A stretch of 18,447 nt of DNA from Paenibacillus sp. FSL H7-0331 (GCF_001956045.1 NZ_MRTH01000066.1:1-18447), one strand, 5' to 3'; positions 1-7,513 are shown, numbered from the stretch's first letter. Numbers and translations: made by a program. The notes: generated by a model not told the origin, from the letters alone.

Positions 1-464
1 GCTTTACCCCAAACAAACGTATACCGATTGGCATTCGCTTCGATTTTGGTGCCGTCAACAAAGTAGTGTTCAAGTTGAACGTATTTCTCGTCCGCTAAAA
101 ACTGCAGAACCGCAGTGAACACGGTCTCTAGCACAGCTTTCATTCGTTCGGACCGAAACCGGTTGATGGTACGGAAGTCCGGGCGTTGTCTGCCGGCAAT
201 CCACATGAACATGATATTTTCGCGAACCGCTTTTGCAATTTGACGGGATGAGTACAAGCGCTGAGTGTAAGCGTAAATGATCACTTTCGTGAGCATCTTA
301 GGATGGTAGCTGTCTCGCCCACCACCTGGATAAGCGGCATCGAAGATGGCGTCGTCTAGACGATTTATGGCTGTATTCACAACTCGAACGAGGTGATTTT
401 GGGGAATATCTTCTTCCAGATCCATTGGCAGCATAAGTTGATCCATGGTATATTGAATGTACAA
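1..464 (-). CDS. IS1182 family transposase, N-terminal part (runs off the window)
   Basis: This encodes the DDE transposase that moves the element. The uninterrupted frame begins MYIQYTMDQLMLPMDLEED and contains the DUF772-type helical region (PKMLTKVIIYAYTQRLYSSR, then RPDFRTINRFRSER). It reaches the first catalytic aspartate in FVDGTKIEANANRYTF just before the window edge, so the second aspartate and the glutamate are not visible. I chose the TTG at 464 because AAAGGA lies 8 nt upstream; the ATG at 446 is an in-frame alternative. No frameshift or stop is seen in the visible part, so the copy could be active. The family call rests on motif recall, not a search. Confidence 0.82.
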   Translation of the reverse strand, partial: MYIQYTMDQLMLPMDLEEDIPQNHLVRVVNTAINRLDDAIFDAAYPGGGRDSYHPKMLTKVIIYAYTQRLYSSRQIAKAVRENIMFMWIAGRQRPDFRTINRFRSERMKAVLETVFTAVLQFLADEKYVQLEHYFVDGTKIEANANRYTFVWGK

Positions 465-546
465 AGAAACCGTTCCTTTCGTAAATGGTGGGTCGCACTT
501 CCATTTTACCAAAGAATGGTTTCTTTTTGTTTGACGAAATTGCAAC

Positions 547-588
547 GAGGGTGCCCCTCGCCATTTTCATGGCTTTTGGGACACCCTC
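547..588 (+). terminator. Hairpin at the IS end with T-run on the plus side
   Basis: GAGGGTG (547-553) pairs with CACCCTC (582-588), with an inner GCCAT/ATGGC stem, followed by TTTTTG on the plus strand. It coincides with the presumed terminal repeat of the IS, so it may serve as transposition end, as transcription stop, or both. Confidence 0.4.
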
Positions 589-721
589 TTTTTGTTCTAT
601 ATGAAAGAATAAATTTACCCTACCCTAGGTATACAAGATTGGTAGTTACACATAAGGCTATGGCGGAGAAACGATGGGTGCTTGCCCTTTTTTTGAATAG
701 ATGCTGACGGACGGGCTATTT

Positions 722-1177
722 CTATTCCTTTTCCTGAGCCAATTCGAAAATATTCCCCCATGGATCGCTGAAAAATGCGAGACGGCGACGGATGGCATCC
801 AAGTCAAAAGGCTCCCCGATTAGGCTGACCCCTTTGGAATCCAAATACGCAATCGCCTCATCCACGTCGTTCACGGTCATGCAGAGGTGATGGTAACCGG
901 CTTTATACATACTGCTGTTAATATCACTGTAAATGGGAGCGTCACTTACCTCTCCGTCTCCAATAATCTCAAAGTAAAAGGAGTCGTCGTGGGGCGGGGC
1001 GACATAAGCAAGCAGCAGGTCTCCAAACGGCCATTCTTGAATGACACGGAAGCCCAGTTTCTCCACGTACCAACTCTTTGCAGCCTCATAGTCTGGCACG
1101 CGGATAGCGATATGATGACCTTTCAGCGAAGCGATAGGGTTGGCAGCAGAATCCTGCCGAAGGTTAGAGTTAGACAT
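722..1177 (-). CDS. VOC superfamily (glyoxalase/dioxygenase fold) protein
   Basis: The 151-residue protein has the two beta-alpha-beta-beta-beta modules of the vicinal oxygen chelate fold (about residues 20-75 and 93-148). Candidate metal ligands stand in the usual places: H22 in HHIAIRV, E70 in FYFEI, H97 in YHHLCM and E145 in GNIFEL. The ending DPWGNIFEL is typical of the family. The substrate cannot be told; glyoxalase I, fosfomycin-resistance or ring-cleaving activity would be guesses. The start is well supported by AAGGAGG a few bases upstream. The gene lies downstream of, and on the same strand as, an AraC regulator, 125 bases away, with a perfect inverted repeat between them, so control by that regulator is plausible. 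Confidence 0.88.
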   Translation of the reverse strand: MSNSNLRQDSAANPIASLKGHHIAIRVPDYEAAKSWYVEKLGFRVIQEWPFGDLLLAYVAPPHDDSFYFEIIGDGEVSDAPIYSDINSSMYKAGYHHLCMTVNDVDEAIAYLDSKGVSLIGEPFDLDAIRRRLAFFSDPWGNIFELAQEKE

Positions 1178-1217
1178 GATTTTTCCTCCTTGGGTTCAAT
1201 AGGACTAGACTTGACTA

Positions 1218-1237
1218 GGTACATGAATAAATGTACC
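1218..1237. promoter_or_regulatory. Inverted repeat between the AraC and VOC genes
   Basis: GGTACAT (1218-1224) and ATGTACC (1231-1237) form a perfect 7-bp inverted repeat with a 6-nt spacer, 41 bases ahead of the VOC start codon. Next to it is a near-duplicate GACTAG/GACTAGG direct repeat. It could be an operator or a small hairpin in the leader; no clear -35/-10 pair was found around it. Confidence 0.35.
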
Positions 1238-1302
1238 AGATGGCTGCACCCTATACTTTGTTCGGAGGCCCAAATCAGTTGTTCATTTAGCTCAGGTGAA
1301 GT

Positions 1303-2199
1303 TCATCCGTGTTTTGGCGGTTGTTTGAGTGTAGAAGGTGGGATTCCAAATCTCAGCTTAAACACTTTGGAGAAGTGTGAGACATTCTCGAAACCCGTTG
1401 AGAAGCAAACTTCAGTTACGGATAAGGACGAATGGATCAGCATTTCTTTTGCTTTATCCAATCGACGGTTTCGTATCCACTGGAGTGGAGAGGTATTATA
1501 GACAGCTTTAAAATCACGTTTGAAAGAGGACAGGCTTCGTCCAGATAAGTAGGCAAGATCATGCAAGGTTACAGGATTCGTAATATTTGCATCAACGACG
1601 TCCTTGATGCTTTTGCGTTCTTGGCGCTTGATTTCGGAAAGCTCAGACAGGAAAATATCATTTCTATCGGCTATGCCAAATAATAATTCTAATAACTTTA
1701 CCTTAACCAACCCATCTCTAATCCGTTCCGGCTCATTGAAATACGGTCTCAATGATTCCAGATAGCTGAAGAGTCTATCATCAATCGTATGTACAGATAC
1801 CGAGGCTGGTATCCTAACTACTAAAGCAGAAGTATAATCTGCTAGTTTCATAAACTCGTTAATTAATTCGTCTTTTAACAAGAACATCATATAGTTGAGT
1901 ACATAATCGGAGTTGGGTTCCCCGCTCTTTTCATATTGGATCGTAATAGATTTATGGATCAGCGCCATTTCGTGCTTGTGTACCGTATGCACCTCAGTTC
2001 CAAACTGCACGGTATATACCCCTTCAATTACGAATAAGAGCATATGGTCTTCTAGAAATAATGTGCCGGTGGCGCCTTCTGTACGAGTACAAGATTCGAT
2101 GGCAGATAGTCCATTCATTCTCAATATTTTTTGTTGATGGGTTGATGTTTTGGTTAGGATATGGGATGTTTTTGTCAATCTACTCCAGGGTACAGCCAA
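1303..2199 (-). CDS. AraC family transcriptional regulator
   Basis: The 298-residue protein has an N-terminal cupin-like sensing part (about residues 35-160, for example LLFVIEGVYTVQFG). The C-terminal AraC double helix-turn-helix covers about residues 195-293, with LHDLAYLSGRSLSSFKRDFK as the first HTH and SVTEVCFSTGFENVSHFSKV as the second, ending in FKLRFGIPPSTL. The start is TTG at 2199, because AAGGAG lies 9 nt upstream. A nearer ATG (2206) is in another frame, only 2 nt from the ribosome binding site, and meets a stop after eight codons. The VOC gene follows downstream on the same strand and is the likeliest target besides autoregulation. The effector is unknown. Confidence 0.9.
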   Translation of the reverse strand: MAVPWSRLTKTSHILTKTSTHQQKILRMNGLSAIESCTRTEGATGTLFLEDHMLLFVIEGVYTVQFGTEVHTVHKHEMALIHKSITIQYEKSGEPNSDYVLNYMMFLLKDELINEFMKLADYTSALVVRIPASVSVHTIDDRLFSYLESLRPYFNEPERIRDGLVKVKLLELLFGIADRNDIFLSELSEIKRQERKSIKDVVDANITNPVTLHDLAYLSGRSLSSFKRDFKAVYNTSPLQWIRNRRLDKAKEMLIHSSLSVTEVCFSTGFENVSHFSKVFKLRFGIPPSTLKQPPKHG

Positions 2200-2745
2200 T
2201 GGACATGACTCCTTAGGGATATTTTTCTAGACTATACTTAAATATCAAGTTTCCTTTTGAAGAGGCCCACTTCATGTATTTCTACAGGATTACTCTTAAA
2301 AAAGCAATTATGGAGAAGGTGCCTATAAATCTCACTCTACCAGACCGAGAGGTGTTTTTCTATTTTCTTCAATCTTATTTTCATTTGTTTAAGGTGTCTT
2401 AATTCTACGTTTCACATGGTGAACCGTATCACAAATAGGGTGAAGTTTAACGAATTCGTATTTGATGCTGTAATTATGAAAAAATATCTAAAACAGGTTC
2501 CAGAGTTGATTGTTAGTCATAATTAAAGCAGAGGATTTGGATGTGGGAATAGTGTGATTGTACAAATGGCAAGAACTTGGTTGTATTCACAAAAAATGTG
2601 TAGTCACTTGAGCAATTTATCGGACTTGATAATCTCAAAGGCAAAAATAACTTTGAATACCACCATATTCAGGCCTTCTGTTATTTATGGTAAGATGTTA
2701 GGTGTGGATCACCATTTCTATTTCAATTAGTGGAGGCGCTTACTT
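2200..2745. other. AT-rich intergenic region without a supported gene
   Basis: Two short plus-strand open frames are present, 2274-2402 (42 aa) and 2416-2526 (36 aa, ending KKYLKQVPELIVSHN). Neither has a ribosome binding site or a family I recognise. A possible promoter for trpB is TTGATA-N16-TAACTT around 2626-2653, with a weak -10. I looked for a T-box leader (the AGGGTGGNACCGCG-like box usual ahead of trp genes in Bacillota) and did not find one. Confidence 0.5.
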
Positions 2746-3906
2746 ATGGAGCAAGAATTGCAGCAAGAGGGATACTTTGGAGAGTTCGGGGGCAGCTTTG
2801 TCCCGCCGGAATTGCAGGAAGTGTTAAGCTATTTGAGTGAGCAATTTTACAAGTTTAGAGACGACCCAGAATATAAGGAAGAGCTGCGGTATTACCTGCG
2901 CGAATACGTTGGTCGCGCGAATCCGCTGACGTATGCGGAGCGGCTGACCAAAGCTTGGGGAGGGCCGAAGATTTACTTGAAGCGGGAGGATCTGAATCAT
3001 ACCGGAGCGCATAAGATCAACAATGCCATTGGCCAGATTCTGCTCGCTAAGCGGATGGGTGCCCAGCGGATTATCGCCGAGACCGGTGCCGGACAGCACG
3101 GTGTTGCTACGGCAACGGCTTGTGCCATGTTTAATATGGAATGTGTCATCTACATGGGAGCTGAAGATACGCGCCGGCAGGCGCTTAACGTGTTCCGTAT
3201 GGAGCTGCTCGGCGCGACTGTCGTGCCGGTTCATAAAGGCCAAGGACGACTGAAGGACGCTGTAGATGAAGCGCTGGACGATCTAGTTCGCAATTATAAA
3301 AATACGTTTTATTTGCTGGGTTCCGCAGTGGGTCCGCATCCGTTTCCGACGATGGTCAAGCACTTTCAGGCGATTATTAGCGAGGAATCGAAGCTGCAGA
3401 TTATGGAGAAAGAAGGCCGTTTGCCGGATGCGGTAGTGGCCTGCGTAGGCGGTGGCAGCAATGCGATTGGTGCATTCGCCCACTACATCGACGAGCCGAC
3501 CGTTCGCTTGATCGGTGTTGAGCCCGATCAAGCGCCATCCTTAACCCAGGGTGTCCCGAGTATCATTCACGGCTTCAAGTGCTTAGTGCTGCTGGACGAG
3601 GAAGGTCAGCCGAGGAAGACCTATTCGATCGCCGCGGGACTTGATTATCCGGGCATTGGGCCGGAGCATAGCCACCTGAAGGTGACGGAACGGGCTGAAT
3701 ATGCAACTGTCACCAATGAGGAAGTTCTGGAAGCCTTCCAGGAACTGTCCCGCACAGAGGGAATTATCCCTGCCCTAGAGAGTGCGCATGCTATTGCATA
3801 CGCGAAGAAGCTGGCGCCTACGATGGGTCAGGATCAAATTATCATCATCAATTTGTCTGGCCGCGGGGATAAGGATGTCGAACAAGTGTATCAAATGCTC
3901 AAATAA
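2746..3906 (+). CDS. trpB: Tryptophan synthase beta subunit (orphan copy)
   Basis: This is a PLP enzyme that joins indole and L-serine to make L-tryptophan. The 386 residues match the TrpB1 length. The PLP lysine is K90 in [13 protein letters not shown], the catalytic glutamate E112 lies in ETGAGQHG, the phosphate-binding loop GGGSN is at 235-239, and the C-terminal NLSGRGDKD is intact. The part after VEP (residues 261-292) is odd. It reads [12 protein letters not shown] instead of the usual GGHG...HGAPLKHG and is about 8 residues shorter than the enteric enzyme. No trpA or other trp gene is next to it, and it has its own terminator. GGAGG stands 9 nt before the ATG. It may be a second, stand-alone TrpB; the sequence cannot show whether it partners with a TrpA elsewhere. 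Confidence 0.95.
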   Translation: MEQELQQEGYFGEFGGSFVPPELQEVLSYLSEQFYKFRDDPEYKEELRYYLREYVGRANPLTYAERLTKAWGGPKIYLKREDLNHTGAHKINNAIGQILLAKRMGAQRIIAETGAGQHGVATATACAMFNMECVIYMGAEDTRRQALNVFRMELLGATVVPVHKGQGRLKDAVDEALDDLVRNYKNTFYLLGSAVGPHPFPTMVKHFQAIISEESKLQIMEKEGRLPDAVVACVGGGSNAIGAFAHYIDEPTVRLIGVEPDQAPSLTQGVPSIIHGFKCLVLLDEEGQPRKTYSIAAGLDYPGIGPEHSHLKVTERAEYATVTNEEVLEAFQELSRTEGIIPALESAHAIAYAKKLAPTMGQDQIIIINLSGRGDKDVEQVYQMLK

Positions 3907-3952
3907 AACAACGGATGCATCACTTTTTAGAACACAGTAGAAAAAGATGTGT

Positions 3953-3994
3953 AAGTCGGAAGGGCGTCCAATTGGGTGCCCTTCGACTTTTCCT
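3953..3994 (+). terminator. Rho-independent terminator after trpB
   Basis: AAGTCG plus AAGGGC (one bulged G) pairs with GCCCTT plus CGACTT around a CCAATTGG core, followed by TTTTCCTT. It lies about 50 bases after the trpB stop. Confidence 0.75.
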
Positions 3995-4002
3995 TAGATA
4001 GG

Positions 4003-4408
4003 TTACGTTGAACCGTATCATAAGTGAGGGCGGAAGGTTTCCCCCACCGATAATTAAAATCTTCATATTTAGCTCACCATCCTTCCACTTTTTTAAAGGC
4101 AGTTATATAGTAAAAGCGGAAGGAACGAGGTTTTGGATTATCACTGGAATAGTTTCACAGGCTTTCCCGTTCTTTATCCGCTTTATTGCTAAGCTAAAAT
4201 AACGGAGATAACGATTTTACCGCGCACCCGACGGCTTTCGCTTTTTCTATGTGCGGTGGCCGTCTCCTTCAGAGGAAATATACAATCGATCGTCACGTTC
4301 AGCCCTCCGCTGTCTACCGGGTATACAAATAGTGGTAAAGCGGAAAACAGAACTCTCCCTTAACCTGGAGGAGTTTCCCTGCATATTGCAACGATACTAA
4401 TCAAATAG
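4003..4408. other. Intergenic region with nested inverted repeats, no supported gene
   Basis: A 64-codon TTG-started open frame (4008-4202) has no ribosome binding site and an unremarkable composition, so I do not call it. At about 4219-4265, ACCGCGCAC pairs with GTGCGGT and GACGGC pairs with GCCGTC, in the order A-B-A'-B'. The flanks GGAGA (4204-4208) and TCTCC could also pair. Nothing else is recognised. Confidence 0.45.
4351..4375 (-). terminator. Likely terminator of the oxidoreductase gene
   Basis: On the minus strand AACTCCTCC and GGGAGAGTT form a stem with one bulge and a 7-nt loop, followed by CTGTTTT. It lies about 35 bases beyond the stop of the gene at 4409-5047. Confidence 0.5.
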
Positions 4409-5047
4409 TTAATGCTTTAGCAAAGCAAATGCCGAATCAGGTGATTGTAACTGGATTTCGCTTATTACACATACAAGCATGATGGATTCTTGCAGGCGGC
4501 TTTGTCGAATGTCCCCCAAGTCAACGATGTCAATCCAACCAAGATCGTTAAGAAGAGATTTGACCTGATTTTTGGAATGTATTTCATTGCCTGAGATAAA
4601 CATGGTTGGCATGCCTTCTATGAAGTTTGGATGAACCATTTTCTTATCACTGATCGTGTTGAGTGTTTTAACGACATAGCTGTCAGGTAACAACCCCTGA
4701 ATCAACTCACCTGCTGAAGTACTATCGAATAACAAGCGGGGAGCATTGTCAAATTGAACAGCATTACTTACATCAATTATAGTTTTGTTTTTCAGGTGCG
4801 CAGGGTCAATCTTTTCTAGTACTTCCTTCAAACATGACCAAGGAAGCGCTACAATGATAATCTCAGCCAACTGGGCAGCAATATTAAAGGTAGTAATATC
4901 CCCATTATTCCCGACATCATGCTTCCAAGCAAAATATTTAGAATTTTTAGGATCGCGGCTGCTAATTAATACATGATGACCTGCATGAACTAACCCTTTG
5001 CTTAATGCTAACCCTACATTACCTGCCCCAAGGATTCCAATATTCAT
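4409..5047 (-). CDS. F420/NADP-dependent oxidoreductase-like Rossmann protein
   Basis: The 212-residue protein starts with MNIGILGAGNVGLALSKGL, a Rossmann nucleotide-binding motif (G7-x-G9-xx-G12). A basic patch at SSRDPKN after the second strand is suited to the NADP 2'-phosphate. It resembles the NADP oxidoreductase, coenzyme F420-dependent family (PF03807): IIVALPW, then IIDVSNA, then VVKTLNTI. Bacteria of this type generally lack F420, so it more likely reduces another small molecule with NADPH. GGAGAGG precedes the ATG. It is transcribed away from an HxlR regulator from a shared 126-bp region with a good promoter on its side, a common regulator-target arrangement. Confidence 0.85.
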   Translation of the reverse strand: MNIGILGAGNVGLALSKGLVHAGHHVLISSRDPKNSKYFAWKHDVGNNGDITTFNIAAQLAEIIIVALPWSCLKEVLEKIDPAHLKNKTIIDVSNAVQFDNAPRLLFDSTSAGELIQGLLPDSYVVKTLNTISDKKMVHPNFIEGMPTMFISGNEIHSKNQVKSLLNDLGWIDIVDLGDIRQSRLQESIMLVCVISEIQLQSPDSAFALLKH

Positions 5048-5072
5048 ATCATCCTCTCCTCTCGATGAAGTG

Positions 5073-5101
5073 ATTATATGAACTTTTTATTTTGCAAGCA
5101 A
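5073..5101 (-). promoter_or_regulatory. Sigma-A-type promoter of the oxidoreductase gene
   Basis: On the minus strand TTGCTT (5101-5096), a 17-nt spacer and a perfect TATAAT (5078-5073) precede the gene by about 25 bases. Confidence 0.7.
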
Positions 5102-5106
5102 TAAGG

Positions 5107-5148
5107 CACTTTTTAGTATCCAATAGTGGGTTTGATATGATGTATAAT
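5107..5148 (+). promoter_or_regulatory. hxlR -10 element and possible operator
   Basis: TATAAT (5143-5148), preceded by TG, fits a -10 for the regulator gene; no good -35 is seen. Upstream, CACTTTT (5107-5113) and AATAGTG (5122-5128) form an imperfect inverted repeat spaced by 8 nt. It lies between the two divergent promoters, where an HxlR dimer could cover both. Confidence 0.4.
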
Positions 5149-5173
5149 TTAGTTAAAAACTTGAGGTGAAACA

Positions 5174-5503
5174 ATGCCTGTCCAATTAAACGATTGCCCC
5201 GTTGAACTTGTAATTTCAATTATAGGTGGAAGATGGAAAATTCCAATATATCGGTATCTGTATAAAAATATGGAACCAGCACGTTATAGCGAATTGTTAC
5301 GACATTTACCGTCGATTTCTAAAAAAATATTGACTGAGCAACTTCGGGAGCTTGAGGCTGACGGTATCATCGAAAGGAAAATTTATTTAGAGACTCCGCC
5401 AAAAGTAGAATACTCGTTGACTTCCCGTGGACGTTCAATGATTGTATTTCTTAATGGGATGAGCGAGTGGGGCGAAAGGTACATCTATTCAGAAAAAAAA
5501 TAG
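5174..5503 (+). CDS. HxlR family transcriptional regulator
   Basis: The 109-residue winged-helix protein has the family pattern: an N-terminal cysteine (C8 in NDCPVELVISIIGGRWK) and RYSELLRHLPSISKKILTEQL as the recognition region. The wing is LEADGIIERKIYLETPPKVEYSLT. Several HxlR members sense reactive electrophiles or oxidants through such a cysteine; that this one does is an inference. A ribosome binding site (TTGAGGTGA) precedes the ATG. Transcribed divergently from the oxidoreductase gene, which is its probable target. Confidence 0.92.
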   Translation: MPVQLNDCPVELVISIIGGRWKIPIYRYLYKNMEPARYSELLRHLPSISKKILTEQLRELEADGIIERKIYLETPPKVEYSLTSRGRSMIVFLNGMSEWGERYIYSEKK

Positions 5504-5525
5504 TGGCAGCAATCATTTTGGGTGA

Positions 5526-5752
5526 GATCTGCTCGTAACAGTTTACGTAAAAGATAAGCTGTCGGAACACGAGAAAATGTCTTTATGGAGTGATTCAGAG
5601 TGGATACCGTACGAAGAAAATCTCAGAAATCGATTTAGTAAATATGAATTTCATTTTGAAAATGCATGAACTGTATAGGCGTTGCTCCTTGCTTAATTGG
5701 AGATGATGAAGAATCGTTCTTATGGGGTTATTTAGAAATAGCAATCTTCTAG
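5526..5752 (+). pseudogene. Frameshifted gene remnant upstream of the DUF4304 gene
   Basis: Two consecutive pieces of plausible coding sequence lie in different frames. Piece one (5526-5669) follows a stop and reads KDKLSEHEKMSLWSDSEW... to KYEFHFENA and then a stop. Piece two (5666-5752) reads MNCIGVAPCLIGDDEESF, then LWGYLEIAIF and a stop. Loss of one base near TTTTGAAAATGC (about 5655-5666) would explain the break. No start codon is evident for piece one. The second piece ends with TAG inside the AGGAGG that serves the next gene, which looks like an old translational coupling. I do not recognise the family. Confidence 0.45.
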
Positions 5753-5763
5753 GAGGGATCATA

Positions 5764-6372
5764 TTGCAGCAGCTCTTTAACGATCTGATAAAGCAGGACG
5801 TTAAACCGTTTCTTTCCAAGCGTGGCTTCGCAAAGAAGAGTTTGAATTTTAATAAGATAACAGGAAACCTCATCTACATGTTCAATTTCCAAAAATCCTC
5901 TGGCAATGCAGCGGACAATGTAATGTTTTATGTGAACTGCGGTATTTATTCAGCGGAGTTGGCACAGATACAATCGAGAGAGATTCTGACAGCACCCAAA
6001 GAATCAGAGTGTCATTTCAGAGCAAGAATTGGGCAAATTGCTGAGTCCGTTCCAGATCGATTTTCTATCACTTCTGATACGAATAGGGATGATTTAATAA
6101 AAACGCTGCTAAGCGGATTAGAAGAGGTTATTCATTTCTATGATACGATGACCAGTGCCAGATCAATTGTTGATTATTACACTTCAGGTCCATTTTTACA
6201 TCTGGGTGAAGAGAGCTTTCATTTGCTATTACAATCCAATGATGTAGCAGCGGCACAACATTATTTGAAGGCTTTGCAGGAAAAGCACGGAACAGAAAAC
6301 CGATGGAGCATCTTCGAAAATAAATACAAGACCATCTTCAATAAATACGGAGTGGAATTCGATAAGCTATAA
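5764..6372 (+). CDS. DUF4304 domain protein
   Basis: The 202-residue protein has the features I associate with DUF4304: FLSKRGFAKKSLNFNKI followed by FNFQKSSGNAADNVMFYVNCGIYS in the first 80 residues. The biochemical role is unknown. I place the start at TTG 5764, because AGGAGG ends 7 nt upstream; an in-frame ATG at 5722 lies before that ribosome binding site and inside the remnant of the preceding gene. No signal peptide or membrane segment is seen, so it should be cytoplasmic. It is followed by a terminator. DUF4304 genes are sometimes found near toxin-immunity loci, but nothing else here shows that. Confidence 0.78.
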   Translation: MQQLFNDLIKQDVKPFLSKRGFAKKSLNFNKITGNLIYMFNFQKSSGNAADNVMFYVNCGIYSAELAQIQSREILTAPKESECHFRARIGQIAESVPDRFSITSDTNRDDLIKTLLSGLEEVIHFYDTMTSARSIVDYYTSGPFLHLGEESFHLLLQSNDVAAAQHYLKALQEKHGTENRWSIFENKYKTIFNKYGVEFDKL

Positions 6373-6389
6373 GTCTGCATATTGAACGA

Positions 6390-6418
6390 GGCCGCCGATT
6401 ACTTCGACGGTCTTATTT
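6390..6418 (+). terminator. Terminator after the DUF4304 gene
   Basis: GGCCG-c-CGA pairs with TCG-a-CGGTC (one mismatch, one G-U pair) around a 5-nt loop and is followed by TTATTT, about 18 bases after the stop. Confidence 0.6.
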
Positions 6419-6477
6419 GTAGATTAAAAAAGCAAGATAATAGTCCTAGAACCAAACAACGTGGTTTATCATATCCA

Positions 6478-6515
6478 AAACGTGAACGTTTATATTGAAT
6501 CATTTTTGGTATACT
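6478..6515 (+). promoter_or_regulatory. Extended -10 promoter with a palindromic operator candidate
   Basis: TGGTATACT (6507-6515) is an extended -10 element. The -35 region is occupied by a perfect inverted repeat, AAACGT-GA-ACGTTT (6478-6491). A second repeat, AACCA-N7-TGGTT, lies at 6450-6466. A repressor or activator binding at the -35 region is plausible. Confidence 0.5.
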
Positions 6516-6581
6516 ATTTGGTAGATAAAGAAGATTAAATTTTTGTATATAAGAAATAATGAGAGAAAACGAGGGATGGAA

Positions 6582-7043
6582 ATGTCGTATATCGTTGATT
6601 TTAAAAATGTGTCTACGGTAGGTTTAGAGTCTTCACCTGTAGCAGAAGCGCTTGCTGGTTTACGTGCCAATGAAGCCCGTTACTTTATGAATAAATACAA
6701 ACATGAATTTACGGTTACACCAGCTAGCGAAAGTCAGGAGAACCTTGATTATGTGAACCGCATTTTGAAAGAACGTGATATTGCGTTTGCGGCCAAGCCT
6801 TTAGAAACGTCGCGTTTTCAAGTGGAAAATATCCAATTTACCTACGTCTTTTATGAGGATGGTCTTGGGATCAATGTCATGTACACGGTTGATGACCCTA
6901 AGAAGCGGGCTGTTGGTTTTAAGCTTTCTGAGGGGATGGAGGTACCCAAGGAATTGGAAGGGAAATTTAAGTTTGCTAGGCAGAAGTCTAAATTAGCTGG
7001 AACAATTCGTGGCTCGTTTTTTGTTATTAAAGGACAATATTAA
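6582..7043 (+). CDS. Protein of unknown function (153 aa)
   Basis: I do not recognise this family. The protein begins MSYIVDFKNVSTVGLESSPV, is soluble, rich in alternating strands and charged helices, and ends GTIRGSFFVIKGQY. It has no signal peptide, membrane segment or cysteine cluster. GAGGG six bases before the ATG at 6582 supports that start; the in-frame ATG at 6576 touches the GAGGG and is less likely. The length, codon structure and own promoter with a palindrome argue that it is a real, separately regulated gene. Confidence 0.75.
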   Translation: MSYIVDFKNVSTVGLESSPVAEALAGLRANEARYFMNKYKHEFTVTPASESQENLDYVNRILKERDIAFAAKPLETSRFQVENIQFTYVFYEDGLGINVMYTVDDPKKRAVGFKLSEGMEVPKELEGKFKFARQKSKLAGTIRGSFFVIKGQY

Positions 7044-7438
7044 AGTAAGCCAAAGCGCAAGTGGAGGAATCCAGTCATTGCGATCTGAGTCGTCTACGCT
7101 GGGATCAGGCTTATATGGATGCAAGTCTATTCGGGTACAGGATGGTTGACTCGGACCGTCATCAGGCTGACCATGTTAACGCGTTTCGCTGGTGCTCATA
7201 TGTTACTGGCTACACTTGAGTGTGAAGATATAAGTCTCTATTCCGTTTGGCAGAATAGAGGCTCTATCTGTTTGCTTAAATTTTCAAAAACACTCGAATA
7301 TACGCTTGGTTATCCAAACGAATATTTCTTATAAAATGGCATTAATGAGCGCCACGGTGGAGTTTTCGCCGTTATACATAATAGCTTGTGTTCAAAAATA
7401 TGGGCGCAAAAAATTCTGGTAGAGCGTCACGATTTTGC
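7044..7438. other. Region with possible decayed coding sequence, no firm gene
   Basis: Two overlapping plus-strand frames are open: about 7060-7219 (GTG start, ending FRWCSYVTGYT) and 7119-7334 (71 aa, starting MQVYSGTGWLTRTVIRLT). The second faintly recalls the SGTG start of YiiX/NlpC-like proteins, but neither has a ribosome binding site and I call neither. A hairpin CTCTATTC/GAATAGAG lies at 7236-7260 and may end transcription from the upstream gene. Confidence 0.35.
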
Positions 7439-7489
7439 TTGCACCTTACGTAACGTAATGTTTTACAATAGAGCTACCGGTACATAGCT
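7439..7489 (+). promoter_or_regulatory. MerR-type promoter with palindrome in a 19-nt spacer
   Basis: TTGCAC (7439-7444, a weak -35) and TACAAT (7464-7469) are 19 nt apart, the long spacing typical of MerR-controlled promoters. The spacer holds the perfect palindrome TTACGT-A-ACGTAA (7446-7458). A further inverted repeat, AGCTA-N8-TAGCT (7472-7489), lies just downstream of the -10. The start codon of the merR gene follows at 7514. Confidence 0.65.
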
Positions 7490-7513
7490 AGCACCAAAGA
7501 GTGGAGATGGTTC

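Larger units (their letters stand above)
1..588 (-). mobile_element. 5' part of an IS1182-type insertion sequence
   Basis: The stretch holds the start of an IS1182-like transposase read leftwards and an outer end near 588. That end has the form GAGGGTGTCCC on the minus strand, as expected for the terminal repeat of such elements. The rest of the element lies beyond position 1. The outer boundary is inferred from the hairpin-forming GAGGGTG/CACCCTC repeat; no target duplication can be checked because the other end is missing. Confidence 0.7.

Noticed and set aside
887..1501. 204-codon plus-strand open frame
   Set aside because: It lies antisense across the VOC gene and the end of the AraC gene, both with strong family signatures, and its peptide has no recognisable domain.
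2221..2745. Possible T-box or attenuator ahead of trpB
   Set aside because: No T-box consensus, no Trp-codon leader peptide and no antiterminator/terminator pair could be found.
2420..4020. The string AACCGTATCA occurs before and after trpB (about 2422 and 4011)
   Set aside because: The match is only about ten bases with no extended similarity, so it is likely chance and not a transposition scar.
4008..4202. 64-codon frame after the trpB terminator
   Set aside because: No ribosome binding site, TTG start, low-complexity hydrophobic peptide, no family.
7119..7334. 71-codon frame with an SGTGWLTR segment, slightly like YiiX/NlpC proteins
   Set aside because: Too short, no catalytic cysteine-histidine pattern, no ribosome binding site, and another equally plausible frame overlaps it.
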